A stretch of DNA of 6,493 nt from Burkholderiales bacterium (GTDB taxonomy: Bacteria > Pseudomonadota > Gammaproteobacteria > Burkholderiales > Casimicrobiaceae): NCBI GenBank assembly GCA_025354075.1, contig JANXNO010000083.1, positions 1 to 6,493 of the forward strand, given 5' to 3'. Under the pieces are notes generated by a model, which worked only from the letters and a program-made list of their open reading frames with translations, was not told where the DNA came from and made no database searches. The number at the start of each line of letters is the position of its first letter. Positions within the stretch are counted from its first letter, which is position 1. Shown here in pieces: positions 1 to 5,069 of this stretch. The translations under genes and the position numbers were made by a program.

Positions 1-776
1 GTCAACGAGCCGCCGTTTTCTACGGCGAATTCACCCTTTTTGGGCATGTTGAAATCAAACGGCGCGCCACCAATGAGCCAGCCGACAACGCCGGTCGCCA
101 GCACAATGAGCACGGGCACCAGGAACATGCTTCGCAGTTGCCCCGTCGCTTCAAACTTGGCCTGTGCCCAGCGTCGATAAAACCAGGCGATAACGAAACC
201 TACGCCCCATCCGATCACGCCGGTCAAATGCCCCGTCTCCCACAATGGCTCAGGGAACGAAAAACCGCCTTTGCTCAAAAAAAACGGTCCGAAATGTTTG
301 GCGTCCGCGATGTCGGGCAACAGTTCGGTGAACAGCAAATACCACATCAAAAGCTGAAGCAGCACCGGCACGTTGCGGAAGAATTCGACATACGCCTGAC
401 ATAAGCCGCGCACCAAGCCGTTGCGCGAAAAACGACCGATGCCGACCAGTGTGCCAAGAATCGTGGTGAGAATGATGCCTACGATGGCCACCCGCAGCGT
501 GTTGCTGATGCCGATCAGGAAGGCTTTCCAGTAGGGATTGTTGGAATCAAACGGAATCAGCGATTCGCCAATGTCGAATCCTGCGGGTGCCGTCAAAAAA
601 TCGAAGCCGCTTTTGATGCCTCGAATGCGCATATTTTCGGCGGTGTTGTGCGCCAAAAACCAAACCGCTCCGCCAATGACTGCAACTGCAATGATCTGGT
701 AGAGCAGCCCTCTAAAGGCCGCGCTTCGCCACGACCAGTCACGTTTAGTCGGTGGTTTTCTTGGTGCAACTGCCAT
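1..776 (-). CDS. aapQ: General L-amino-acid ABC transporter permease, AapQ/YhdX-like (3' end cut by window edge)
   Basis: Inner-membrane permease subunit of a polar amino-acid importer; it forms the channel with a second permease and is driven by a cytoplasmic ATPase. The first 258 residues are present, against about 390-400 for this family. Hydrophobic segments lie near residues 25-43, 84-114, 135-152, 184-200 and 217-237. The block YVEFFRNVPVLLQ (129-141) and the SNTLRVA segment (91-97) are typical of HisM/GlnP-type permeases. The large insert between the conserved blocks (about 155-245) separates the long AapQ/YhdX type from short HisM/GlnQ-partner permeases. The EAA loop that contacts the ATPase would lie beyond the edge. 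The ATG at 776 is preceded by a modest GGGGA Shine-Dalgarno. The gene lies 151 nt downstream of the binding-protein gene on the same strand, so they are probably co-transcribed. A run of eight A (277-284) is read as Phe-Phe-Leu codons. The open frame runs uninterrupted to position 1. Family assignment is firm; the exact substrate range is inferred. Confidence 0.92.
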   Translation of the reverse strand, partial: MAVAPRKPPTKRDWSWRSAAFRGLLYQIIAVAVIGGAVWFLAHNTAENMRIRGIKSGFDFLTAPAGFDIGESLIPFDSNNPYWKAFLIGISNTLRVAIVGIILTTILGTLVGIGRFSRNGLVRGLCQAYVEFFRNVPVLLQLLMWYLLFTELLPDIADAKHFGPFFLSKGGFSFPEPLWETGHLTGVIGWGVGFVIAWFYRRWAQAKFEATGQLRSMFLVPVLIVLATGVVGWLIGGAPFDFNMPKKGEFAVENGGSL

Positions 777-872
777 GCATGTCCCCGCAAAGAATTGTTA
801 TCCGGTGGTCAGGACTTCTTTTTTGTTCCTGTTAGGGTGAAGCGGCTCACTGCATCAATACGCAACGAACCA

Positions 873-908
873 CCCTCACCCTAACCCTCTCCCGCTTGCG
901 GGAGAGGG
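873..908 (-). repeat. Intergenic palindrome overlapping a G-quadruplex motif
   Basis: Arms 885-895 and 898-908 form a perfect 11-bp inverted repeat (CCCTCTCCCGC / GCGGGAGAGGG) with only two bases between them. It starts 19 nt after the stop codon of the binding-protein gene. Read on the minus (mRNA) strand, 893-873 contains four GGG runs separated by AGA, TTA and TGA, which is a textbook G-quadruplex pattern. It shares two of its four G-runs with the hairpin arm, so the two folds compete. A further 10-bp complement to part of the G-rich segment lies at 831-840. No U-run follows the stem, so it is not a standard intrinsic terminator. From memory, this CCCTCTCCCGC-type palindrome recurs in intergenic regions of many Beta- and Gammaproteobacteria; I could not search for copies. 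Such hairpins between binding-protein and permease genes often stabilise the upstream message. Confidence 0.8.
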
Positions 909-927
909 GACGAGTCGCTAACTGTTC

Positions 928-1959
928 TTAGCGGACTGGGTAGGCGTACATCAAGCCACCCTTGTTCCAGAGGTTATTTGCGCCACGTGGCAATTTCAAA
1001 GGCGATTTCGGGCCTACATTGCGCTCGAAAATTTCACCGTAGTTGCCCGTCGCTTTAAGCGCTTTGGCCATCCACTCTTTGTCCAAACCGAGCAGTTTGC
1101 CCGTATCTTCCGTGGTGCCCAGAATGCGTTGAACGACTGGATCGGTGCTGGTTTTCATCTGATCGACGTTGGCTTGCGTGATGCCATATTCTTCGGCTTC
1201 AAGCAGGCCATAAACTACCCATTTGACGATGGCGAACCACTCGTCATCACCGCGACGCACCATTGGGCCGAGCGGCTCTTTGGAGATCAGTTGTGGCAGG
1301 ATGATGTGCTCATCCGGAACCTTGGCTTCTTTGTTACGAACTGAGGCCAAGCCTGATGCGTCCGTGGTGTAGGCGATGCAACGACCGGCGAAATACGCGC
1401 CGGTTGCGGCTTCTACTTTTTCGAACACGACAGGTTTGATGCCGAGGCCATTGGCTTTGGAGAAGTCGGTCAGGTTTTTCTCGGTCGTGGTGCCGGACTG
1501 TACGCAGACGGTTTGACCCTTGAGCTGCTTGGCATCCTTGATCTTCGACTTGGTGGTGACCATGAAGCCCTGACCGTCGTAGTAGGTCACAGCCGTTTGG
1601 TGCAGGCCGAGCGATGCATCACGGGTCAGCGAGAACGTGGTGTTACGTGCGAGGATGTCGATTTCGCCCGATTGCAGTGCGGCGAAGCGCTGCTGCGCGT
1701 TCAGGGGAACCCATTTCACCTTGGTCGCGTCGCCCAAAACGGCGGCGGCGATGGCTTTACACGTGTCGGCGTCGAGGCCGGTCCAGTTGCCAGCCGAGTC
1801 CGCTTGCGAAAAACCGGCAAGCCCGGTGTTCACGCCGCAAACGATCTGTCCTTTGGCCTTGATGGCGTCAAGCGTTTTGCCCGCGTGCGCTGGCAGTGAG
1901 GCCAGAACGCCTGTGGCCAAGAGTGCGCTGAGCAGAACTTTCGTTGTTGTACGGGTCAT
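928..1959 (-). CDS. aapJ: General L-amino-acid ABC transporter periplasmic binding protein, AapJ/YhdW-like
   Basis: Periplasmic solute-binding protein that captures amino acids and delivers them to the membrane permeases. At 343 residues it matches the family length (about 340). Residues 1-26 form a clear Sec signal peptide: Thr/Arg/Lys start, hydrophobic core, and an AHA cleavage site before Gly27. The family-3 binding-protein signature is seen as GLDADTCKAIA (61-71). RNTTFSLTRD (105-114) is the ligand-binding segment typical of AapJ/YhdW, with Arg105 the likely contact for the amino-acid carboxylate. The start ATG has a strong AAGGAGA Shine-Dalgarno (1967-1973) seven bases upstream. It is the first gene of the importer operon and is followed by the aapQ-like permease. 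A candidate sigma-54 promoter lies upstream; E. coli yhdWXYZ is known to belong to the NtrC regulon, which fits. The protein looks intact. The ligand cannot be read from sequence beyond broad polar or general L-amino acids. Confidence 0.95.
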   Translation of the reverse strand: MTRTTTKVLLSALLATGVLASLPAHAGKTLDAIKAKGQIVCGVNTGLAGFSQADSAGNWTGLDADTCKAIAAAVLGDATKVKWVPLNAQQRFAALQSGEIDILARNTTFSLTRDASLGLHQTAVTYYDGQGFMVTTKSKIKDAKQLKGQTVCVQSGTTTEKNLTDFSKANGLGIKPVVFEKVEAATGAYFAGRCIAYTTDASGLASVRNKEAKVPDEHIILPQLISKEPLGPMVRRGDDEWFAIVKWVVYGLLEAEEYGITQANVDQMKTSTDPVVQRILGTTEDTGKLLGLDKEWMAKALKATGNYGEIFERNVGPKSPLKLPRGANNLWNKGGLMYAYPVR

Positions 1960-2062
1960 TAATAGGTCTCCTTGAAATGGTGCGCATCGAGTGCGCGATA
2001 TGAGCGTGTTGCAGCGTTGAAGCGCTTACCGTTCGGCGGGCATTACACCAGACAACCAGTGC

Positions 2063-2090
2063 GTTTGCATAGATGCAGACATACGCAAAC
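2063..2090. promoter_or_regulatory. Inverted repeat overlapping the -12 box upstream of aapJ
   Basis: Arms GTTTGCATA (2063-2071) and TACGCAAAC (2082-2090) are complementary except at one position, separated by 10 bases. The arm proximal to kef contains the GC of the predicted -12 box and the other arm lies about one helical turn downstream, near the expected transcript start. This placement fits an operator that blocks promoter access or a hairpin at the 5' end of the message. No regulator gene is visible nearby, so the role is inference. Confidence 0.35.
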
Positions 2091-2099
2091 GGCATGCCA
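2085..2099 (-). promoter_or_regulatory. Candidate sigma-54 (-24/-12) promoter for the aapJQ operon
   Basis: On the minus strand the sequence TGGCATGCCGTTTGC has GG and GC separated by exactly 10 bases and matches the RpoN consensus TGGCAYG-N4-TTGC. Transcription would start near 2073, leaving a leader of about 115 nt before the aapJ start. The leader contains a small 5-bp stem (1982-1986 with 1992-1996) just upstream of the Shine-Dalgarno. Amino-acid importers of this type are often nitrogen-controlled through NtrC and RpoN. I see no certain NtrC site between 2100 and 2180. The match was found by eye in one 300-nt region, and chance is not excluded. Confidence 0.5.
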
Positions 2100-2122
2100 T
2101 GATACGTAATTCAGAAAAAGCT

Positions 2123-2160
2123 CGGATTAAGTTGCCAAAGCGCGGGAAATCCCTAATCCG
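2123..2160. promoter_or_regulatory. Spaced inverted repeat CGGATTA...TAATCCG upstream of the aapJ promoter
   Basis: Perfect 7-bp arms at 2123-2129 and 2154-2160 are separated by 24 bases, and the spacer itself holds the near-palindrome GGGAAATCCC (2144-2153). It lies 24-75 bp upstream of the -24 box, in the zone where an activator might bind. It does not resemble the usual NtrC site (GCAC/GTGC half-sites). It could be an enhancer-protein site or chance; confidence is low. Confidence 0.22.
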
Positions 2161-2183
2161 TTGATAGCTGCCGGGTTTGAGCA

Positions 2184-2249
2184 GTAGGAGCGGCGTGCCG
2201 CGACCTCTGTTTCGTCTACCAGAGGCGGGTCGCGGCGAGCCGCTCCTAC
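2184..2249. repeat. REP doublet (head-to-head pair of GTAG-headed REPs, BIME-like)
   Basis: A REP unit at 2184-2205 (GTAG head, then GAGCGGC-GT-GCCGCGACC) and a second, inverted unit at 2228-2249 are complementary except at two positions. The spacer adds a further 6-bp stem, CCTCTG (2204-2209) with CAGAGG (2220-2225), around a 10-nt loop. The whole 66-nt element can fold as one long cruciform or hairpin, or as two small REP hairpins. It begins 11 nt beyond the stop codon of the antiporter gene, the classic position for REP/BIME elements after a gene. The GTAG head is the hallmark of REPs mobilised by RAYT (TnpA-REP) transposases; no such gene is in this window. It could limit read-through from the antiporter into the aap operon. 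Confidence 0.82.
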
Positions 2250-2260
2250 ACCCTGCGCAA

Positions 2261-4234
2261 CTACCCAATCAAATGCAGCTCAAGCGACGCCACGCCGCGC
2301 TGCGTGCCAAGCAACACCACCGAATCGCCTGCCTCAAAAACAAACGCCTCCCCCGGCCGCGCAATTCGCGATCGGCCGCGCCGAACCAACGTGATTTCGA
2401 CCTCGCCGCCGCGAAACGTCGTTGCCACTTCGCCCCAGTTGCGTCCCACCGCATTCGCCGAGTCGCTTAAATGAACGGTGTGCAGGATGCGCGCATCCGC
2501 CTCGCTTTCGTTGCCGTCGCTGGCACCGCGATAGAAGCCCTGAAACAGGCTGTAACGCTCTTCGCGCACCGCGCGGATTCGTTTGAGCACCTGCGACAGT
2601 GGCGTGCCGAGCAGCAGCAGCGAATGCGACGCCAGCATCAACGACCCTTCCAGCACTTCGGGCACCACCTCCGTTGCACCAGCGGCGAGCAGACGCTCAA
2701 TCGGTTCATCGTCGGTGGTGCGCACCACGATGGGGAGTTCCGGGTGAATAGACTTGGCGGTGCCGATGATTTTCAGCGCCGCATCGATGTCCACAAAAGA
2801 CACCACCAGCGCCCGAGCTCGCTCAGCACCCGCCGCCACCAACGCTTCGCGCCGCTGCGCGTCGCCGAACACCACATTGCCGCCCGCAGAACTGCCCATC
2901 GCCTCGCGCACTCGCTCCGGATCATGATCCAGCGCGACAAAACGTACATTTTCTGCCTCCAGCAAGCGCGCCAGATATTGCCCGCTGCGTCCATAGCCAC
3001 AGATGATCACATGATCCTGGCGCTCCATGGTTTGGCTGGCGATCTTGAAAATATCGGCGGAACGCGCCAGAAAGTCGTTCGCCGTGATGCGCTTGTTGAC
3101 CCGTTCGGCGAGTCGAGGCAAAAACGGCGCGGCGAGCATTGACAACAGCATCGCCGCAATGACGATCTGCGCCGCGCGCGGATCCAACGCGCCGGTGGTC
3201 AGACCGAGCGTGAGGATGACAAAGCCGAACTCGCCGCCGGGCGACAACAGCGCCGCGGCGATATTGGCATCCGCCGCTTTCAGTCCAAAACGTCGTGCCA
3301 GCGGTTGCAATATGGCCGTCTTGCCCATCAGCAAAATCGCCAGTGTCATCACCACCCAGCCGAGCTGCGTCGCAACGAATCCACCGTCCAACTGCATGCC
3401 GACCGAGATGAAAAACATGCCCAGCAGCACGTCGCGAAACGGCCGGATGTCGTCTTCCACTTGCAGCTTGTATTCCGTCTCCGCGATGAGCATCCCCGCC
3501 ACGAATGCGCCCAGCGCATGCGGCAAGCCCGCCAGGTGACACAGCCATGCCAAAAGTAGTGTCACCAGCAACACGTTGAGCATAAAAAGCTCGCTGGTTT
3601 TGCGCTGCGCCACGATGCGGAACCACGCGCGCAACACCGGCTGGCCAAAGCCCAGCAACAGACCAAGCAGCACGGCGACCTTGGTCACGATCCAGCCGAT
3701 TTCGATCATGCCCATGCTGCTGCGACCACCCAATGCGGGTAGCAAAATCAGCAGCGGCACCACCGCCAGATCCTGAAACAGCAGCACGCCGATTACCGGG
3801 CGAGCCACGGGCGACGACAGCTCGTTTCGCTCCGCCAGCAACTTGATGCCTATTGCGGTGGACGACATGGCCAGCGCCGCGCCGAGCACGATGGCTGACG
3901 CCAACGTTTGCGAAAACGCCAGCGCGATGGCTGCGAACACCAGCATCGACAGCAGGAACTGTGTAGTGCCCAGGCCCAACACCAATCGCCGCATCGAGCG
4001 AAATTGTGGAAGCGAAAACTCAAGCCCGATCGAGAACATCAAAAACACGATGCCGTATTCCGCGATCTCTTTTGCCTGCGCCGAATCGGGAATCAGCTTG
4101 AACGCCTGTGGCCCGAGCAGCATGCCGACAATCAAATAGCCGAGCAGTGACGGCAACCGCAAACGCCGACAAACGCCCACCGACAGCACGCTGGCAGCGA
4201 GCACGATGACTATGAGGGCAAGCGGAGAATTCAT
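2261..4234 (-). CDS. CPA2-family monovalent cation:proton antiporter, Kef-like, with TrkA-N and TrkA-C domains
   Basis: Inner-membrane antiporter exchanging K+ or Na+ for H+, for pH or ion homeostasis. The 657-residue protein has an N-terminal exchanger domain of about 12 membrane segments (about 5-378). It includes LGYLIVGMLLGP (31-42), FSIGLEFSLPQF (67-78), the ion-path motif FQDLAVVP (153-160) and HALGAFVAGMLIAE (239-252). A TrkA-N (RCK) nucleotide-binding domain follows (about 407-525), with GYGRSG (413-418) and the acidic LDHD (435-438) that should grip NAD(H). A TrkA-C domain fills about 582-655. KefB/KefC of E. coli lack TrkA-C, and no kefF/kefG-like partner is adjacent, so glutathione gating should not be assumed. 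The ATG at 4234 is preferred over the ATG at 4288: it has GGAG five bases upstream, and the protein then starts directly at the first membrane segment. The longer version would overlap the divergent gene's region. A REP pair follows the stop codon. Family is firm; transported ion is unknown. Confidence 0.95.
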   Translation of the reverse strand: MNSPLALIVIVLAASVLSVGVCRRLRLPSLLGYLIVGMLLGPQAFKLIPDSAQAKEIAEYGIVFLMFSIGLEFSLPQFRSMRRLVLGLGTTQFLLSMLVFAAIALAFSQTLASAIVLGAALAMSSTAIGIKLLAERNELSSPVARPVIGVLLFQDLAVVPLLILLPALGGRSSMGMIEIGWIVTKVAVLLGLLLGFGQPVLRAWFRIVAQRKTSELFMLNVLLVTLLLAWLCHLAGLPHALGAFVAGMLIAETEYKLQVEDDIRPFRDVLLGMFFISVGMQLDGGFVATQLGWVVMTLAILLMGKTAILQPLARRFGLKAADANIAAALLSPGGEFGFVILTLGLTTGALDPRAAQIVIAAMLLSMLAAPFLPRLAERVNKRITANDFLARSADIFKIASQTMERQDHVIICGYGRSGQYLARLLEAENVRFVALDHDPERVREAMGSSAGGNVVFGDAQRREALVAAGAERARALVVSFVDIDAALKIIGTAKSIHPELPIVVRTTDDEPIERLLAAGATEVVPEVLEGSLMLASHSLLLLGTPLSQVLKRIRAVREERYSLFQGFYRGASDGNESEADARILHTVHLSDSANAVGRNWGEVATTFRGGEVEITLVRRGRSRIARPGEAFVFEAGDSVVLLGTQRGVASLELHLIG

Positions 4235-4291
4235 ATTGACTCCGAATCTAGCATTCCGCACCACTTGTAAAGCGTGGCCTACACTCATCGC
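4235..4291. promoter_or_regulatory. Divergent intergenic region between the antiporter and phosphatidyltransferase genes
   Basis: Only 57 bases separate the two divergent starts, so the promoters of both genes must lie here or overlap the opposite coding region. No convincing -35/-10 pair was recognised on either strand. The plus strand has TTGACT at 4237-4242 but no matching -10, and the minus strand has an extended -10-like TGCTAGATT at 4253-4245 that is too close to the Shine-Dalgarno to be used. The promoters remain undefined. Confidence 0.35.
4240..4243 (-). promoter_or_regulatory. Shine-Dalgarno that decides the antiporter start
   Basis: GGAG on the minus strand lies five bases before the ATG at 4234. 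No comparable site precedes the upstream in-frame ATG at 4288, which would add 18 polar residues ahead of the first membrane helix. This supports the 657-residue product. Confidence 0.6.
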
Positions 4292-4900
4292 ATGCTTGAC
4301 CGCTTCGCGCTACCTCTGTTTGCCGCCCCTCACCGCCTCGTCGCGAGCGCCTGTTTGCGTGCGGGCCTCAGCGCAAACGCAGTGACGATGATCGGTGCCG
4401 TGACCGGTCTGGCCGCATTGCCAACGCTCGCCGCGCAGCACCCCAGCTGGGCATTGGCTTTAATCCTCGTTAATCGTTTTCTCGACGGCGTCGACGGCAC
4501 GATGACGCGCAAGGGCGTGACCGGCCCCACAGATCGCGGCGCGTTTCTGGACACGGTCTGCGATTTTTTGTTCTACGCGGCTGTGCCGCTCGGTTTTGCG
4601 CTGGCCGAGCCCGCAGTCAACGCGTTGCCCGCCGCCGTGCTACTCGCCAGCTTCATCGGCAGCGCCACCACATTTCTCGCCTTCGCTGTGGCCGCAGCCA
4701 AACGCGGCATGATGAGCCCGACATATCCGAACAAAGGCTTCTACTACCTCGGCGGCCTCACCGAAGGCACCGAGACGGTTCTCCTGTTCTGCGCAATGTG
4801 CCTGTGGCCGCAACACTTTGCGTCGCTGGCGTACGGCTTCGCTGCGGCGTGCGCCGTGACCACGATGACGCGTTTGTATTTTGGAGTGCGCAGCCTGTAG
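4292..4900 (+). CDS. CDP-alcohol phosphatidyltransferase family protein
   Basis: Integral membrane enzyme expected to transfer a phosphatidyl or similar phospho group from a CDP-activated lipid or alcohol to a second alcohol in phospholipid synthesis. The 202-residue protein has several hydrophobic segments (about 31-47, 53-63, 92-106, 113-134, 164-189). The catalytic CDP-OH-P signature is D65-x2-DG(68-69)-x3-R73 ... G83-x3-D87-x3-D91, with all four metal-binding aspartates present. Two deviations are visible: Thr72 replaces the usual Ala before Arg, and nine rather than eight residues separate Arg73 from Gly83. The YYLGGLTEGTET block (151-162) matches a bacterial subgroup of unknown substrate, so it should not be named pgsA or pssA. 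The ATG at 4292 gives the MLDRFALPL start seen in relatives; an in-frame GTG at 4274 would add six residues, and neither has a good Shine-Dalgarno. The TAG stop lies inside a REP-like repeat. It is divergent from the antiporter gene. Confidence 0.9.
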   Translation: MLDRFALPLFAAPHRLVASACLRAGLSANAVTMIGAVTGLAALPTLAAQHPSWALALILVNRFLDGVDGTMTRKGVTGPTDRGAFLDTVCDFLFYAAVPLGFALAEPAVNALPAAVLLASFIGSATTFLAFAVAAAKRGMMSPTYPNKGFYYLGGLTEGTETVLLFCAMCLWPQHFASLAYGFAAACAVTTMTRLYFGVRSL

Positions 4901-4919
4901 GAGGGCTGCAAGCCGCGAT
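4897..4919 (+). repeat. Single GTAG-headed REP-like element overlapping the stop codon
   Basis: GTAGGAGGGCTGCAAGCCGCGAT carries the GTAG head, GGAG and the GCCGCGA tail of the REP units at 2184 and 2249. It appears to lack one C in the left arm, which leaves a GGCT/AGCC stem with a GCA loop. The TAG of its head (4898-4900) is the stop codon of the phosphatidyltransferase gene. It stands alone, without an inverted partner. Confidence 0.68.
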
Positions 4920-4976
4920 CCGACGAGGCTAGCGCTGGCCATAGAGCGCCTTTGCCGATGCCAGCTCTATCGTCGG
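4920..4976 (+). repeat. Imperfect 57-nt palindrome downstream of the phosphatidyltransferase gene
   Basis: Outer arms CCGACGA (4920-4926) and TCGTCGG (4970-4976) pair perfectly. Inside them TAGCGCTGGC (4930-4939) pairs with GCCAGCTCTA (4960-4969) with one mismatch, leaving a 3-nt bulge (4927-4929) and a loop of 20 bases. It begins where the REP ends. No T-run follows, so it is not a standard intrinsic terminator, but it could act as an RNA 3'-end barrier. It may be a decayed member of a repeat family. The remaining 4977-5065 shows no clear promoter for the next gene. Confidence 0.55.
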
Positions 4977-5045
4977 TATCTTCGCAACGTGCTGATCAAA
5001 AAATGTAACGCGACACTACGCACGATCCTGTACGCTCACTTGTAA

Positions 5046-5069
5046 ATGAAAAAACATGCGGCGGCGTGA
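5046..5069 (+). other. Possible 7-codon leader frame coupled to the TPR gene
   Basis: ATG at 5046 reads MKKHAAA and stops at TGA 5067-5069, which overlaps the GTG start of the TPR gene as GTGA. Such stop/start overlaps permit translational coupling. There is no clear Shine-Dalgarno before this ATG either, so it may be chance. Confidence 0.25.

Noticed and set aside
138..404. Plus-strand 88-codon frame opposite the permease gene
   Set aside because: Antisense to a continuous permease frame carrying family motifs; no domain or start signal.
793..804. Lac-operator-like half-site (CGGATAACAATT on the minus strand)
   Set aside because: Only one half matches, no lac-type repressor or sugar gene is near, and it sits inside an amino-acid transporter operon; chance resemblance.
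885..908. Intrinsic terminator after aapJ
   Set aside because: The stem is strong, but no U-run follows it on the minus strand; the permease of the same operon lies downstream. Treated as a processing or stabilising structure instead.
2471..3142. Long plus-strand open frame (223 codons) opposite the antiporter gene
   Set aside because: It is His/Arg/Gln-rich, lacks any recognisable domain or Shine-Dalgarno, and lies fully antisense to the strongly supported antiporter coding region. It is a GC-rich codon-bias shadow.
2922..3626. Minus-strand 234-codon frame within the antiporter gene in another frame
   Set aside because: It has a Gly/Arg/His-rich shadow composition and overlaps conserved exchanger and TrkA-N motifs in the true frame.
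4245..4253. Extended -10-like TGCTAGATT on the minus strand upstream of the antiporter
   Set aside because: A transcript starting from it would begin near 4238, removing the Shine-Dalgarno, and no suitable -35 lies at proper spacing.
4274..4291. GTG at 4274 as start of the phosphatidyltransferase
   Set aside because: It adds only six residues, has no Shine-Dalgarno, and the ATG at 4292 gives the N-terminus expected for relatives. Not fully excluded.
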